Part shown: positions 1 through 15,502 of the stretch, piece by piece | How the letters are laid out: each line of letters begins with the position of its first letter | How positions within the stretch are numbered: position 1 is the first letter of the stretch | NCBI GenBank assembly: GCA_002717445.1 | Contig: PBDY01000019.1 | Span: 54,558 to 118,557, forward strand | Length of the DNA stretch: 64,000 bases | Source: Gammaproteobacteria bacterium | GTDB lineage: Bacteria > Pseudomonadota > Gammaproteobacteria > Steroidobacterales > UBA11654 | Direction of reading: 5' to 3' | The notes under the pieces: model-generated | The model's input: only the letters and a program-made list of their open reading frames with translations | Database searches by the model: none | Told to the model about the DNA's origin: nothing | Position numbers and translations under genes: made by a program

Positions 1-186
1 TTAAGAGTTGTTTGGTTTATGTATTTCGAAAATGCCGACCAACCAATAGAGAACAAAGGGTTAAAAAACACTCAATCTATAACAACCCTATTATTATCTC
101 TCATGCTTTTTCTCATCGGGCTTTACCCCAATCCAATCATTGATTACACACGCATCATTATTTCTTCATTTCTATTGATAGATTAA
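1..186 (+). CDS. nuoN: NADH-quinone oxidoreductase subunit N, C-terminal fragment (partial)
   Basis: Frame 1 reads LRVVWFMYFENADQ...LFLIGLYPNPIIDYTRIIISSFLLID*, resembling the NuoN C-terminus; open at the window edge. Confidence 0.7.
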   Translation, partial: LRVVWFMYFENADQPIENKGLKNTQSITTLLLSLMLFLIGLYPNPIIDYTRIIISSFLLID

Positions 187-214
187 TCAAAAAAGATTAG
201 TATCTTCCCACAGA

Positions 215-291
215 TGCGGGGTGGAGCAGTCTGGCAGCTCGTCGGGCTCATAACCCGAAGGTCGCAGGTTCAAATCCTGCCCCCGCTACCA
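215..291 (+). tRNA. metY: tRNA-fMet (initiator, CAT)
   Basis: Cloverleaf GCGGGG/CCCCGC acceptor, three G:C pairs in the anticodon stem (GGGCTCATAACCC), TTCAAAT T-loop, encoded CCA, unpaired 1-72; directly upstream of rimP as in E. coli metY. Confidence 0.95.
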
Positions 292-302
292 ATTATTTGG
301 TT

Positions 303-327
303 AGGCCCCTTCTGGGGCTTTATTTTT
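303..327 (+). terminator. Terminator-like hairpin between tRNA-fMet and rimP
   Basis: GCCCC-TTCT-GGGGC stem-loop followed by TTTATTTTTG. Confidence 0.6.
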
Positions 328-337
328 GTGTATGTGA

Positions 338-790
338 ATGAATGAAATAAGAAAAAACTTAGAAGAAACATTGCTTGATCTAATAAACGGAAAAGGATTC
401 GAGTTGATCGAAATTGAGCAGCGCAGCCTTAGGAAAGGCGTTAAGATTGTTATTTATATTGATCATGAGCTGGGCATTGTAATGGACGACTGTGTTTCAA
501 TATCAAAGATGTCTGAAGACATCATCGATGAATTCATAGATCCTGAAAGCTATGAATTAGAAGTTTCGTCTCCAGGGCTTGATAGGAAATTAATTAAGAA
601 AGAGGATTTTGACCGATACAAAGGAAAGACAATCAAAATTAAACTAAAAGAAAAAATGAATGATCGCAAAAATTTTAAAGGGGTGCTTGCTGACAGAAGA
701 GGGGACTTGGTCTTTCTAGAAGATGACGAAGTGTTTGAAATTCCAATGGATAGAATTGACATATGTCGAATTGTTCCACAATTTAATTAA
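338..790 (+). CDS. rimP: Ribosome maturation factor RimP
   Basis: Family sequence (VSSPGLDRKL...) and synteny with nusA. Confidence 0.95.
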   Translation: MNEIRKNLEETLLDLINGKGFELIEIEQRSLRKGVKIVIYIDHELGIVMDDCVSISKMSEDIIDEFIDPESYELEVSSPGLDRKLIKKEDFDRYKGKTIKIKLKEKMNDRKNFKGVLADRRGDLVFLEDDEVFEIPMDRIDICRIVPQFN

Positions 791-804
791 AGAGGTGAAT
801 ATAA

Positions 805-2313
805 ATGATCACGGATATCATTAATGTAGTTGACACACTATCTGAGGCAAAAGATGTCGAAAGAGATGTAATTTTCGAAGCCATTGAAAATGCATTGGAA
901 TCAACTACTAAGAAAAAATACACAGAAAACATGGATGTTAAAGTCACCATTGATCGTGAGTCTGGTGATTATAAAACATATCAGAGATGGATGGTTTTTG
1001 CTGATGACTCCAGAGAGTTAGAAGATCCAGACTATGAGCTAAGAATGCTTGATGCCGTTGATATCGATAAAGATGCCAGAGAAGGTGAATATATCTATCA
1101 GGAGATTGAGTCTGTTGATTTAGATAGCAGAATAGGAGCTCAAATAGCAAAGCAAGTCATTGTTCAAAAAGTAAGAGAAGCAGAGAAAAAGAAAGTCATT
1201 GATCTTTATCATGATCGTTTAGGTGAAGTCTTAAGTGGTGTTGTAAAAAGGGTTGATCGGAATGGTTTTTACGTGGATGTTGGGAATAACGCTGAAGCAT
1301 TTTTACCCAGAAGAGAATCCATAGCAAAAGAGGCCATTCGGCCTCAAGACAGAATCAAGGCTCTATTAAAGGATATTAATGATGATATGAAAGGACCTCC
1401 GCTGATATTATCCAGGGTGAGTCCGGGGTTTTTAATCGAGTTATTCAAAATAGAAGTTCCCGAAATCAATCAAAACTTAATCGAAATCGTGGCGGCTTCA
1501 AGAGATCCTGGTTCAAGGGCTAAAATTGCAGTTAGGTCAGACGATAAGAGGATCGATGCTGTTGGTGCTTGTGTAGGCATGCGAGGGTCAAGAGTGCAAT
1601 CCGTCTCAAATGAATTAAATGGTGAGAGAATAGACATTATTTTATGGTCAGAAAATACCGCCCAGTTTGTTGTGAATGCAATGTCACCAGCAAACGTCGT
1701 ATCAATCGTAGTCGATGAAGAAAATCAAAGCATGGATATTGCTGTTGAAGAAGCTAAATTATCACAAGCAATTGGTAAGGGAGGTCAGAATATTAGACTC
1801 GCAAGCGAATTGACTCAATGGAAACTCAATGTTCTGAGTGAAACTGAAGCATTGGAAAAAGACGACGAAGAAATACAAAAAGTTACTGATTTATTTGTAG
1901 AATCACTATCAGTGGGTGAAGATGTAGCCATACTTCTCGCACAAGAAGGCTTTACCACAATTGAGCAAGTGGCATATGTCCCTGTAACTGAGCTTCAAAA
2001 AATACAAGGCTTTGATGAAACACTTGTTAACGAACTAAGGGAGAGAGCTCAAGATCAACTTCTGCTAGAGGCAATTTCAACAGAAGAGAGTCTTGAAGAG
2101 CATGGCCCGTCTGATGACTTATTAGCGCTTAATTCTGTCACAGAAGAATTGGCATATTCGCTTGCTCGTGCAGGAATTAATACTAAAAATCTTTTGGCAG
2201 AACAATCAGTCGATGAGTTGATTGAAATAGATGAAATCAATGAAGAAATGGCATCTTCCATGATATTAGAAGCCAGAGAAGATTGGTTTAAAGAAGGCAA
2301 AATAGAGAGTTAA
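805..2313 (+). CDS. nusA: Transcription termination/antitermination factor NusA
   Basis: S1 and KH regions (GACVGMRGSRVQSVSNELNGERIDI), C-terminal helical repeats; synteny. Confidence 0.98.
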   Translation: MITDIINVVDTLSEAKDVERDVIFEAIENALESTTKKKYTENMDVKVTIDRESGDYKTYQRWMVFADDSRELEDPDYELRMLDAVDIDKDAREGEYIYQEIESVDLDSRIGAQIAKQVIVQKVREAEKKKVIDLYHDRLGEVLSGVVKRVDRNGFYVDVGNNAEAFLPRRESIAKEAIRPQDRIKALLKDINDDMKGPPLILSRVSPGFLIELFKIEVPEINQNLIEIVAASRDPGSRAKIAVRSDDKRIDAVGACVGMRGSRVQSVSNELNGERIDIILWSENTAQFVVNAMSPANVVSIVVDEENQSMDIAVEEAKLSQAIGKGGQNIRLASELTQWKLNVLSETEALEKDDEEIQKVTDLFVESLSVGEDVAILLAQEGFTTIEQVAYVPVTELQKIQGFDETLVNELRERAQDQLLLEAISTEESLEEHGPSDDLLALNSVTEELAYSLARAGINTKNLLAEQSVDELIEIDEINEEMASSMILEAREDWFKEGKIES

Positions 2314-2331
2314 AAAAATTAGGAATTAATT

Positions 2332-4752
2332 ATGTCTACCACAACAGTATCTAAATTAGCAACGGCACTTAAGATTGAGCCTGAAAAACTGATTGCTCAA
2401 CTCAATGATGCCGGAATCATTGTCTCAGTTGAAACAGATACCATCACCAATGATCAAAAATTAACTCTTTTGAATCATCTCCGAGGAAGTCATGGAACAA
2501 AGACAGAGATTAAATCGCCAAAAAAACTGACTGTTAACAGAAGGTCGCAAAGTGAATTAAAGCTTTCAGGTGGTTTTGGTACATCAAGAACAGTGAATGT
2601 TGAGGTCAGAAAAAAGGCGACCTATGTGAATAAGGATTCTTTATTAGAAGAGGCTAAAGAAGCAGAGGAAATAGAAAGGCTGGCCAAAGAAGCTGCAGAG
2701 AAAGAAGCGCAAGAAGATGCAAAAAGAAAAGTTGAGGAAGCTAAGTCCACAGAGTTAAATCCTCAAGCAGAACAAGTTGCTGATCCCATTCAAGCCCCTG
2801 AATCTCAAAATATCAATGATCCTATTAAAGATAAAGCAAAGAAGAAATGGAAAAAAACTAAACATGAAAAACCATCGGATCCATTTGAAATGAAGGAGCT
2901 TCATGTTAAAGGCAATGTTAAAAGAAGAAAAAAGAGACAAGTCAGGCGATCAGTAAATTTATCATCAATAGATCAATCACATTCATTTGAAAAACCCACA
3001 CAGCCGGTTGTTAAATCCATTGAAATTCCAACTTCAATTTCACCACAAGAGATTGCTCAGAAACTTGCCATGAAAGTCAGCGAGGTTATTTCTGTGATGA
3101 TTGGTCAAGGCATTATGGCAACTGGAAACGATCACATCGATCAAGATACTGCGATTTTAGTTATTGAGGAGCTTGGTCACAAAGCTATACCAATGGATGA
3201 AAGATCTGTCGAGGATTCTGTATTTGATGAACAGATCAATGAAAATGATGCACTCAAACGACCGCCCGTTGTTACGATAATGGGCCATGTCGACCATGGA
3301 AAAACTTCATTACTTGATTATATAAGAAAATCTAAAGTGACCGACGGCGAAGCTGGCGGAATAACTCAACACATTGGAGCCTATACCATCGATGTTAAAG
3401 AACAGCGAATAACTTTCCTAGATACTCCAGGGCATGCAGCATTCTCACAAATGAGATCGAGGGGAGCAAATATTACCGATATTGTGATTTTAGTTGTTTC
3501 TGCTGACGATGGTGTGAAACCTCAAACAGAAGAAGCTATTGAGCATGCGAGAAATGCTGACGTTCCCATCATTGTTGCGATCAATAAAATTGATAAACCT
3601 GAAGCCAATCCAGAGAAAGTTAAGAATGAATTAATGGGTCTTGAGATTATTCCTGAAGAATTAGGAGGCGATGTATTATTCGTAAATGTTTCTGCGCTCA
3701 ATGGGGATGGTGTTGACCATTTACTTGAATCCATTCTTTTGCAATCTGAAGTCCTTGAATTAACCGCACCGTTTGAAGGCAGACCAATTGGAAGCGTAAT
3801 TGAATCTGGAGTTGAGAGTGGCAAAGGTCCTGTTGCAACTGTCCTTGTCAGTGAAGGTAGATTAAACAAAGGGGATTTAGTTATTGTTGGTGAGGAGTAT
3901 GGAAAGGCGCGAATTCTACTGAATGAAATGGGCGAAGAACTGACTGAAGCAAACCCATCTATGCCTGTAAAGGTCTATGGGTTATCGGGAGCACCCAATA
4001 CAGGTGATGAGCTCAGACAAGCAGATTCAGAAAGGCAAGCTAAAGAGATCAGCGATTCCAGAAAAGAAAATAGAAAGAAAAATACTCTTAATGAAAAACA
4101 AGCACAGAAGATGAAATCTTTTATGGAATCTTCCGGTACAGACAAAAAAGTTATCTCCGTGATGATTAAGGCAGATGTAAGGGGAAGCGCTGAAGCCATC
4201 AAAGATTCATTATTGAATCTCTCAAATGAAGAAGTCGACGTTGATATCATCTCAAACTCAATTGGAGGAATTACAGAATCTGACCTAAACCTTGCAGATG
4301 CATCAAATGCTTTTGTCATTGGATTCAATGTACGCGCTGATAATACAGCGAGAAAGTTGCTCAAAGATTCATCTGTTGAAGTCAAGTACTACAGCATAAT
4401 TTATGAAACCATCGAAGACATCAGTAACATGATCTCTGGCTTATCTGCTCCTATTATTAGAGAAGAGATTTGTGGTTTAGCAGAAGTCAGGGATGTTTTC
4501 GATTCACCATCATTAGGTAAGATTGCCGGGTGTTTGGTGATTGATGGAACCGTCATTAGAGCAAATCCTATTCGAGTACTGAGAGACAACACTGTTATTT
4601 ACGAAGGTGAGCTTGAATCCTTAAGACGATTTAAAGATGATGTCAATGAGGTAAAATCGGGGACAGAATGTGGCATTGGTGTAAAAAACTACAACGATGT
4701 AAAAGTTGGTGATCAAATCGAATGTTACCGAACGATAGAAGTCAAAAAATAA
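2332..4752 (+). CDS. infB: Translation initiation factor IF-2
   Basis: GTPase motifs [31 protein letters not shown]. Confidence 0.98.
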   Translation: MSTTTVSKLATALKIEPEKLIAQLNDAGIIVSVETDTITNDQKLTLLNHLRGSHGTKTEIKSPKKLTVNRRSQSELKLSGGFGTSRTVNVEVRKKATYVNKDSLLEEAKEAEEIERLAKEAAEKEAQEDAKRKVEEAKSTELNPQAEQVADPIQAPESQNINDPIKDKAKKKWKKTKHEKPSDPFEMKELHVKGNVKRRKKRQVRRSVNLSSIDQSHSFEKPTQPVVKSIEIPTSISPQEIAQKLAMKVSEVISVMIGQGIMATGNDHIDQDTAILVIEELGHKAIPMDERSVEDSVFDEQINENDALKRPPVVTIMGHVDHGKTSLLDYIRKSKVTDGEAGGITQHIGAYTIDVKEQRITFLDTPGHAAFSQMRSRGANITDIVILVVSADDGVKPQTEEAIEHARNADVPIIVAINKIDKPEANPEKVKNELMGLEIIPEELGGDVLFVNVSALNGDGVDHLLESILLQSEVLELTAPFEGRPIGSVIESGVESGKGPVATVLVSEGRLNKGDLVIVGEEYGKARILLNEMGEELTEANPSMPVKVYGLSGAPNTGDELRQADSERQAKEISDSRKENRKKNTLNEKQAQKMKSFMESSGTDKKVISVMIKADVRGSAEAIKDSLLNLSNEEVDVDIISNSIGGITESDLNLADASNAFVIGFNVRADNTARKLLKDSSVEVKYYSIIYETIEDISNMISGLSAPIIREEICGLAEVRDVFDSPSLGKIAGCLVIDGTVIRANPIRVLRDNTVIYEGELESLRRFKDDVNEVKSGTECGIGVKNYNDVKVGDQIECYRTIEVKK

Positions 4753-4753
4753 G

Positions 4754-5119
4754 ATGGGAAATGATTTTTCCATCAATTCAAGAGTTGAGTCAAAAATTCA
4801 TAGAATCATTAGCGAAACAGTCATTCACGACATCAAAGATCCAAGGTTAAAAAATGTATCCATCAATGAAGTTAGGTTATCGAGTGATCTTAGCCATGCA
4901 AAAATTTATTGTTCACCAATAGGAATATCTGAATCCGATTCCAATAAAGTAATTGGCTTAATGACTAAGGCATCAGGGATTTTTAAAAGAAATATCGGGC
5001 AAAGAGTTTCACTAAAAAAAATACCTGAACTGAATTTTATCTTCGATGATCATGAGAAATACGCCAATCAGCTTTCAGATTTAATTGATAGCACTATAAA
5101 AAATGACTCAGAAAAATAA
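4754..5119 (+). CDS. rbfA: Ribosome-binding factor A
   Basis: Family sequence and synteny. Confidence 0.93.
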   Translation: MGNDFSINSRVESKIHRIISETVIHDIKDPRLKNVSINEVRLSSDLSHAKIYCSPIGISESDSNKVIGLMTKASGIFKRNIGQRVSLKKIPELNFIFDDHEKYANQLSDLIDSTIKNDSEK

Positions 5120-6002
5120 TATTGACGGGATTCTTCTTTTGGATAAGCCAACGATGATGAGCTCCAATCAAGCAATCCAAAGGATTAAGAAAAAATTTAA
5201 TATCAATAAGCTCGGCCATACAGGTACTCTAGATCCTCTAGCAACAGGACTATTGCCAGTCTGCATGGGTAGAGCAACCAGGGTTTCTCAATTCTTGATC
5301 GATTCAGATAAAACATACCAAGCAACAATAAGACTGGGAATAAAAACCTCCACCGGGGATAAGGAAGGGGAAATCATTGAAAAAGCGCCGTACGATATAC
5401 CTAATGCTGGTTCTAAGATTGGTGAAATACTAGAATCGTTCATCGGAAAGCAAAACCAAATACCACCAATGTTTTCTGCTCTGAAACATAAAGGGCAAAG
5501 ATTATATAAATTAGCAGCAAAAGGAATAGACGTCCAAAGAAAACCCAGGTCGATACACATCCATTCAATTCATTTAATCTCCTTTGAGAGCGATTGCCTT
5601 GAGTTAATAATAGAGTGCAGTAAGGGCACTTATATAAGAACTCTTGCTGAGGATATAGCCGCCAAATTAAACACAGTAGGACACATTGATCAACTTCGTA
5701 GATCAAATATTAAATGCTTCAATGAACAAAGCATGTTCACTTTAGAGGAGATAATTAGCTCAGAGATTATTGAGCCTTTTCTATTGCCTATGGATACGCC
5801 ATTGAAACATTTCATAAAAACGAAAGTTAGCGAATCAGAATCGTCAATGTTTTCGAATGGTTTGTCTATTTCAAAAAACCTAAATTCTATCGATGGCGAT
5901 CATTACATAAGAGTTTATGATGCAAAAAGTATATTTCTTGGATTGGCACAATATTCCGATGGTTTTCTAAAACCTAAAATGGTTTTTAACAATACGAATT
6001 AG
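5103..6002 (+). CDS. truB: tRNA pseudouridine(55) synthase TruB
   Basis: GHTGTLDPLATGLLPVC motif. Confidence 0.97.
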   Translation: MTQKNNIDGILLLDKPTMMSSNQAIQRIKKKFNINKLGHTGTLDPLATGLLPVCMGRATRVSQFLIDSDKTYQATIRLGIKTSTGDKEGEIIEKAPYDIPNAGSKIGEILESFIGKQNQIPPMFSALKHKGQRLYKLAAKGIDVQRKPRSIHIHSIHLISFESDCLELIIECSKGTYIRTLAEDIAAKLNTVGHIDQLRRSNIKCFNEQSMFTLEEIISSEIIEPFLLPMDTPLKHFIKTKVSESESSMFSNGLSISKNLNSIDGDHYIRVYDAKSIFLGLAQYSDGFLKPKMVFNNTN

Positions 6003-6073
6003 TTCATTAACTTGTTGTTGTAATGATTAAACTATGTAGAATAGCGACTTGAAATTATTAAAAAATACAAGAT

Positions 6074-6343
6074 ATGACAATAGATACAGATAAAAAAAGA
6101 GAAGTTATTGATAAATATAAAACTTCTGATCTGGATACTGGTTCTCCCAATGTCCAAATTGCGCTGTTGACTCAAAAAATTGAATCGCTAACGAATCATT
6201 TTAAAATTCATAAAAAAGACAATCATTCTCGTAGAGGACTATTAATGATGGTTAACAAGAGAAGAAAACTACTTGATTATCTCAAATCAAAAAACTTTTC
6301 AAATTATAAGCAATTAATATCTGATCTTGGATTGAGAAAGTAA
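6074..6343 (+). CDS. rpsO: 30S ribosomal protein S15
   Basis: 89 aa S15 sequence; synteny with pnp. Confidence 0.97.
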   Translation: MTIDTDKKREVIDKYKTSDLDTGSPNVQIALLTQKIESLTNHFKIHKKDNHSRRGLLMMVNKRRKLLDYLKSKNFSNYKQLISDLGLRK

Positions 6344-6386
6344 GTCATATCAGCGGTCAACTGACCATACAAACAAAGGAAAATCA

Positions 6387-8468
6387 GTGAATCATATAAC
6401 AAAAGAGATCATAATCAATGATCAAAAAATTACCCTCGAAACAGGAAAAGTAGCGAGACAAGCAAATGGATCAGTCGTTGCATCATGTGACGGCACTACT
6501 GTTCTTGCAACCGTTGTAGCAAAAAGAGAAGCAGCTGAAAATCAAAGCTGGTTCCCGCTTTCTGTAAACTATCAAGAAAAAACGTATGCGGCTGGAAAAA
6601 TTCCGGGTGGATTTTTCAAGAGAGAAGGCAGGCCATCGGAAAAAGAAACGCTTATTTCAAGACTGATAGATCGGCCGTTAAGACCATCCTTTCCAGATCA
6701 TTTTCTCAATGAGGTACAAGTCGTTATAACCGTAATGAGCCTTAATCCTGAAGTTCAAACAGATGTTCTATCTATGATTGCGGCCTCAGCAGCATTATCA
6801 ATCTCAGACATACCGTTTAATGGACCCATTGCAGGTGTTCGCGTGGGCTATATTGATAACAAGCCTGTAATCAACCCAACAGTTTCTGAAATGACTGACT
6901 CTGCACTTGACCTAATGGTAGCAGGAACAACGGATGCAATTCTTATGGTTGAGTCAGAAGCAAAAGAGCTTTCAGAAGAAGTCATGCTGGATTCTGTTAT
7001 GAAAGGTCATGATGAAATAAAGAAAATCATTGATGGTATTAACGAATTAGTTAATGAAGCCGGCAAAGATAAATGGATTCTTGAGCAAGCAGAAGAAGAT
7101 GAGACTTTAAAAAATAAAGTTATTGAGATTGCAGGCTCTGATATTGAAAATGCATATGCGATTGTTGAAAAATCAGAAAGATCAAATCGTCTCGCAGAAA
7201 TCAAGCAAAGTACGATTGATCAAATCACTGAATCAGATGAGGAAATCTCAAAGGATGACATTGCGTCAGAAATTAAAAAAGTCGAGAAACAAACCGTTCG
7301 ATCAAAAATACTCAATGGTGAGCCTAGAATCGATGGTCGAGATACAACAACAGTTCGAGACATCAATGTTGAAATTAACGTCCTAGAAAGAACTCATGGA
7401 TCGGCCCTGTTTACTCGGGGGGAGACGCAATCTATCGTTGTCACAACTTTGGGGTCAGAACGATCATCACAAATCATTGATGCCCTAGAAGGTGAATACA
7501 AAGACAAATTTATGTTGCACTATAATTTCCCACCATACTCAGTAGGTGAAATTGGTTTCATGGGCTCTCCAAAAAGAAGGGAGATCGGGCATGGCAAGTT
7601 AGCTAGAAGAGCCTTAGAAGCCGTTCTACCCAAAATGGATGAATATCCTTATACCATTAGAATCGTATCAGAGATCACAGAATCTAATGGCTCAAGCTCT
7701 ATGGCTACTGTTTGCGGATCCAGTCTTTCATTAATGCATGCTGGAGTACCCATTAAGTCACACGTTGCAGGTATCGCCATGGGGTTGGTAATGGAAGGAG
7801 ATCAGTATAAAGTATTGACCGATATTTTAGGCGATGAAGATCACCTTGGAGATATGGACTTTAAAGTTGCAGGAACCGATAGCGGCATTACAGCTCTTCA
7901 GATGGATATCAAGATTGCCGGGATCACTGAGGAAATCATGAAAGATGCACTTAGCCAAGCAAAAGATGCAAAAAATCACATTTTAGAAATAATGAATCAA
8001 GCAATATCAGCGCCCTCAGAAGAGTATTCGCCTTATGCCCCATCTATCATCAGTATAACTGTCCCTAAAGACAAGATTAGAGATGTAATTGGTAAGGGTG
8101 GAGCCACGATTAGATCGATCACTGAGGTGACCGGTGCCCAAGTTGATATCAATGATGACGGCATTGTAACAATCGCATCTGTGGATCAAGAATCAGGTCA
8201 AAAAGCAAAAGAGAAAATAGAATTACTTACAGCTGACGTAGAAGTGGATAAGATCTACGAAGGAAGGGTTGCAAAAATAATGGATTTTGGTGCCTTTGTG
8301 ACAATACTACCAGGCAAAGACGGCTTGGTTCATATCTCAGAAATCTCTGAAGAACGTGTCGAATCGGTAGAAGATGTGCTCAGCGAAGGGCAGGTCATTC
8401 AAGTAAAAGTTATCGAAGTGGACCGACAGAACCGAGTTAGACTTTCTATGAAAGCAATAAAAGACTGA
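6387..8468 (+). CDS. pnp: Polyribonucleotide nucleotidyltransferase
   Basis: Two RNase PH domains, KH ([12 protein letters not shown]) and C-terminal S1 domain. Confidence 0.98.
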   Translation: MNHITKEIIINDQKITLETGKVARQANGSVVASCDGTTVLATVVAKREAAENQSWFPLSVNYQEKTYAAGKIPGGFFKREGRPSEKETLISRLIDRPLRPSFPDHFLNEVQVVITVMSLNPEVQTDVLSMIAASAALSISDIPFNGPIAGVRVGYIDNKPVINPTVSEMTDSALDLMVAGTTDAILMVESEAKELSEEVMLDSVMKGHDEIKKIIDGINELVNEAGKDKWILEQAEEDETLKNKVIEIAGSDIENAYAIVEKSERSNRLAEIKQSTIDQITESDEEISKDDIASEIKKVEKQTVRSKILNGEPRIDGRDTTTVRDINVEINVLERTHGSALFTRGETQSIVVTTLGSERSSQIIDALEGEYKDKFMLHYNFPPYSVGEIGFMGSPKRREIGHGKLARRALEAVLPKMDEYPYTIRIVSEITESNGSSSMATVCGSSLSLMHAGVPIKSHVAGIAMGLVMEGDQYKVLTDILGDEDHLGDMDFKVAGTDSGITALQMDIKIAGITEEIMKDALSQAKDAKNHILEIMNQAISAPSEEYSPYAPSIISITVPKDKIRDVIGKGGATIRSITEVTGAQVDINDDGIVTIASVDQESGQKAKEKIELLTADVEVDKIYEGRVAKIMDFGAFVTILPGKDGLVHISEISEERVESVEDVLSEGQVIQVKVIEVDRQNRVRLSMKAIKD

Positions 8469-8474
8469 TAATTA

Positions 8475-8933
8475 TTATCTCGAATCTTTAAACTGCTTTT
8501 CTGTAATTTCTCTTCTCTCTTGTGCTTCAAGAGTGTAAGTTGCAACGGGTCTTGCCTCTAGACGTTTTAATCCAATTTCTTCACCCGTTTCCTCGCAATA
8601 ACCAAATGTCCCTTCGTCTATTTTTACTAGTGAGATTTGTATCTTTCTAAGCAGTTTTCTTTCTCTGTCACGTGTTCGAAGTTCTAATCCAAATTCTGAT
8701 TCTTGAGTAGCTCTATCATTAGGATCAGCAAGATTGTTACTATCCTTTTTCAAATGCTTCACGGTTTCTTCAGCTTCGATCTCTAACTGCTGTTTCCATG
8801 CCAAAAGAAGCTTTCTGAAATGTGTTTGCTGCGGTTTAGACATGTACTTTTCTCGAGCTTTCTTTTTATAGGGTTTTATCCCAAACTGTTCGAGTAATGA
8901 ACCGTATTCTTTTTTTGTTTTTTTTCGTGGCAT
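8475..8933 (-). CDS. dksA: DksA-family RNA polymerase-binding factor, zinc-finger cysteines mostly lost
   Basis: GYCEETGEEIGLKRLEARPVATYTLEAQERREI aligns with the DksA C-terminal region; only one Cys present. Confidence 0.9.
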   Translation of the reverse strand: MPRKKTKKEYGSLLEQFGIKPYKKKAREKYMSKPQQTHFRKLLLAWKQQLEIEAEETVKHLKKDSNNLADPNDRATQESEFGLELRTRDRERKLLRKIQISLVKIDEGTFGYCEETGEEIGLKRLEARPVATYTLEAQERREITEKQFKDSR

Positions 8934-9005
8934 TGGTCTAGTATTTATAAAAGAAGAAAAATTATACCCTGATAATTTAATTTGTGAACAGTTATATACT
9001 GTTGA

Positions 9006-9392
9006 TTACTTAATTTTATTCTTTGGTGTCCATTCAGTGTTTTGGTGTTTGAATTCAATATCGGTGTAGATTCCACCGCGAACATTAAACTTTGACTTAA
9101 AATGTAAGTACCTGGGCGTTAGCAATTCCATCAAATGTTCATATATACGACCTGTTACAGCTTCGTGGTAAGCACCTTCGTCACGATATGATGCCATGTA
9201 CAACTTTAGAGATTTTAGTTCAACACAGTGCCTATCAGGCACATACTCTAGAAACATTTTTGCAAAATCAGGCTGCCCCGTCATTGGACACAAACAAGTA
9301 AATTCAGATATTTTTGTCTTGATTAAGAAATCATGTTCGATATTTGGATTATCAAATCTTTCCAAAATGTTGTGTCTACTTTTTTGATTCAT
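9006..9392 (-). CDS. queF: NADPH-dependent 7-cyano-7-deazaguanine reductase QueF, short form
   Basis: SEFTCLCPMTGQPDFA catalytic region; 128 aa unimodular form. Confidence 0.92.
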   Translation of the reverse strand: MNQKSRHNILERFDNPNIEHDFLIKTKISEFTCLCPMTGQPDFAKMFLEYVPDRHCVELKSLKLYMASYRDEGAYHEAVTGRIYEHLMELLTPRYLHFKSKFNVRGGIYTDIEFKHQNTEWTPKNKIK

Positions 9393-9476
9393 TCTTTTGC
9401 CTCATTTTTTCAATTTATTAATGTATATAAGAAACAATATATTTTAAAATGAACCATTATCATTTAACAGTCTTGT

Positions 9477-12196
9477 ATGCGTCTCAGTAAAATCAAACTT
9501 TCAGGCTTCAAAACGTTCGTTGAACCGACAACACTAACTTTGCCATCAAATCTAGTGGGAATAGTGGGTCCAAATGGTTGTGGTAAATCAAATGTTATAG
9601 ATGCGGTTAGATGGGTTCTTGGAGAATCATCGGCAAAATATCTTAGAGGCGAATCTATGTCCGATGTTATTTTTAATGGATCCGCATCTAGAAAACCTGT
9701 CAGCAATGCTTCGATTGAGCTTTTTTTTGATAATTCTGAAAAGAAGATTGTCGGAGAATTTGCAAAATACAATGAAATATCCACTCGAAGAGTCATTACC
9801 AGAGATGGTCAGTCAGAATATTACCTAAATGGTACGAAGTGCCGACGCAAAGACATTACCAGTCTTTTCTTAGGTACAGGCTTAGGCCCTAGAAGTTATG
9901 CCATCGTTCAACAAGCCATGATCTCAAGCTTGATTGAAGCCAAGCCAGATGAAATGAGGGTATTTTTAGAAGAAGCATCGGGCATTTCAAAATATAAACA
10001 AAAAAGAAAAGAAACAGAATCCAGAATTAAAAACACGAGGGAAAACCTAAATCGTCTAAATGATCTCAAAGAAGAAATTGACAAACAGATAAAACGACTC
10101 AAAAAACAAGCGAGAGATGCAGAAAGATATAAAGATCTTAAAAGCAGAGAAAAAGACATTGAGGGAGAAATCATTTACTGCAAAATCACGGACATCAATA
10201 AAAGTCTAGAACAGAATGAATCTGAGGCAAAATCTTACCGAGATACTTACGATGATCGACTGACAAATCTAAGAAAAGTCGAAGCAGATATAGAAGAACT
10301 CCGCATAAAAAATAATGAAATTAACGAGTCATTCAACTCAAAACAGAAGGATCATTTTGAAATTCAAGCCAATATCGCAAGAATCGAACAATCCATCGAG
10401 TACGAAAAAGAATTAGAATCTCAGAAATCGGTCAATGCAAAAGAAATCAAAAAAGAACTTGATCGCATAAAGACTGAATATTCTGCTGACAAAATTGAGC
10501 TTGATCGAATCAACGCGGACCTTGAATTAAAAAATAAATCGAATGATCAAAACCAAATTGCTTTATCGCAATTAGAAAACGATCTAGACACGACATCTCA
10601 GACGCTTATATCAGAAGAAAATCTGAATGAGGATCTAAAGACTGAACTCAATGAACTTAAGACCACATTTGAAAGTGAAACAATTAGGGTCACTCTCTTG
10701 GAGAAACAATCAAGTGAGCAGATCAAACAAAAAGAAATCATCATAACAGTGCATCAACTAAAAGATGGTTTTTTAGACTTAAAGTCTCTACTAGAGGAAT
10801 CTATATCGGCTTTCAGTACCGATACTAATACAAACATTAATAACCACATACAAGAACTTGAAGCGAAAATTAATCGATTATCTTCCGAATATTCAGACAC
10901 TGAAATAAAAATATCTGAGAATGAGAAACAACTTCTTAAGACCAAAGAAGTTATAACCAGTACAAAAAAAATAAAAGATGCTTTGGAAGTGAAAAAGAAT
11001 GCTTCGGATCAAAAAAAGACGGATCTTGCTAACCTAAGAAATACACAGAATCAAAAACTAATGAACCTTAGGGAAAGGGTTCAAGATTCAGAATTAAAGA
11101 CAGAGTCCTTAAAAACCTCACAACAGGGCCTTCAAACAGCCATAGCAAGATTAGAGGCTCAAATGAATCAGCTGAAATCTCGCTCTCTAGAACTATCAGC
11201 AAAAGAAAATCCTCAGAAATCAATCAATGAGGATCAGAAATTGGAATTGGAATCTCTATTGAACAAGAGTCTTGAAAGTGAAAAATCATTGGAAGCAGAA
11301 AGAAAACAACAAGAAGAAATGCAGTCGCTTTTAAGAAATCAAGAAGTAGACCGAACAAATATCAATGCATCAGTCAATCAAGCAAGGGAAGACTTGGAAA
11401 AATTTAAGTTGAAGCAAAAAGAATATGAAGTAAGAAAAGATTCTCTTAATGAACAGTTAAATGACATGGGACTAAGCTTTGATGCAGTGGACGAAAAATC
11501 AACCAAAAAAGCGATCACACTTGATTCACTATCTTCAGAACTTGAAAAGATATTGAGAGGAATCGATCGATTAGGCGCTATCAATCTAGCAGCCGAAGCA
11601 GAATTCAAAGAAGAAAGCACTCGAATGGAAAAACTTGACGAACAGTTTGATGACCTTAATAGAGCGCTTGAAACTCTTACGGGTGCAATAAAGAAAATCG
11701 ATGATGAGTCGAAATCACGATTCAGCGAAACATTTGAAAAAGTAAATAAAGGTCTATCAAAACATTTTCCTAGACTCTTTGATGGCGGAAAAGCTTACCT
11801 AGAACTCGAAGACAATGATGCGCTCAATGGTGGTGTATTTGTCATGGCAAGACCTCCTGGAAAAAGGAACAGCAATATACATCTTCTTTCTGGAGGCGAG
11901 AAAGCTCTCACAGCTGTAGCACTCTTATTTTCAATATTTGAATTAAACCCAGCACCATTCTGCCTCCTGGATGAGGTTGACGCACCCCTGGATGACGCAA
12001 ATGTCAGTAGATTTTGTGAGATTGTAAAAGAAATGAGCAGCAGCGTTCAATTTGTTGTCATTACACACAATAAAACAACAATGGAACTGACTAAACAATT
12101 GATCGGCGTGACAATGAGTGAACCCGGTGTATCTAGATTGGTCTCGGTTGACCTTGATGAAGCAATAGAATTATCAGACCAAAATGAAACGACCTG

Positions 12197-12197
<1 letters not shown>
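9477..12197 (+). CDS. smc: Chromosome segregation protein SMC, short, no recognisable hinge
   Basis: Walker A GPNGCGKSNVIDAVRWVLGESS; ABC signature LLSGGEKALTAVALLFSIF; Walker B CLLDEVDAPLDDANV; coiled coil between. Confidence 0.95.

Positions 12198-15488
<3,291 letters not shown>

Positions 15489-15502
<14 letters not shown>

Noticed and set aside
3522-3869. 115 aa antisense ORF within infB
   Set aside because: Shadow ORF opposite the GTPase domain
3975-4385. 136 aa antisense ORF within infB
   Set aside because: Shadow ORF opposite a highly conserved CDS
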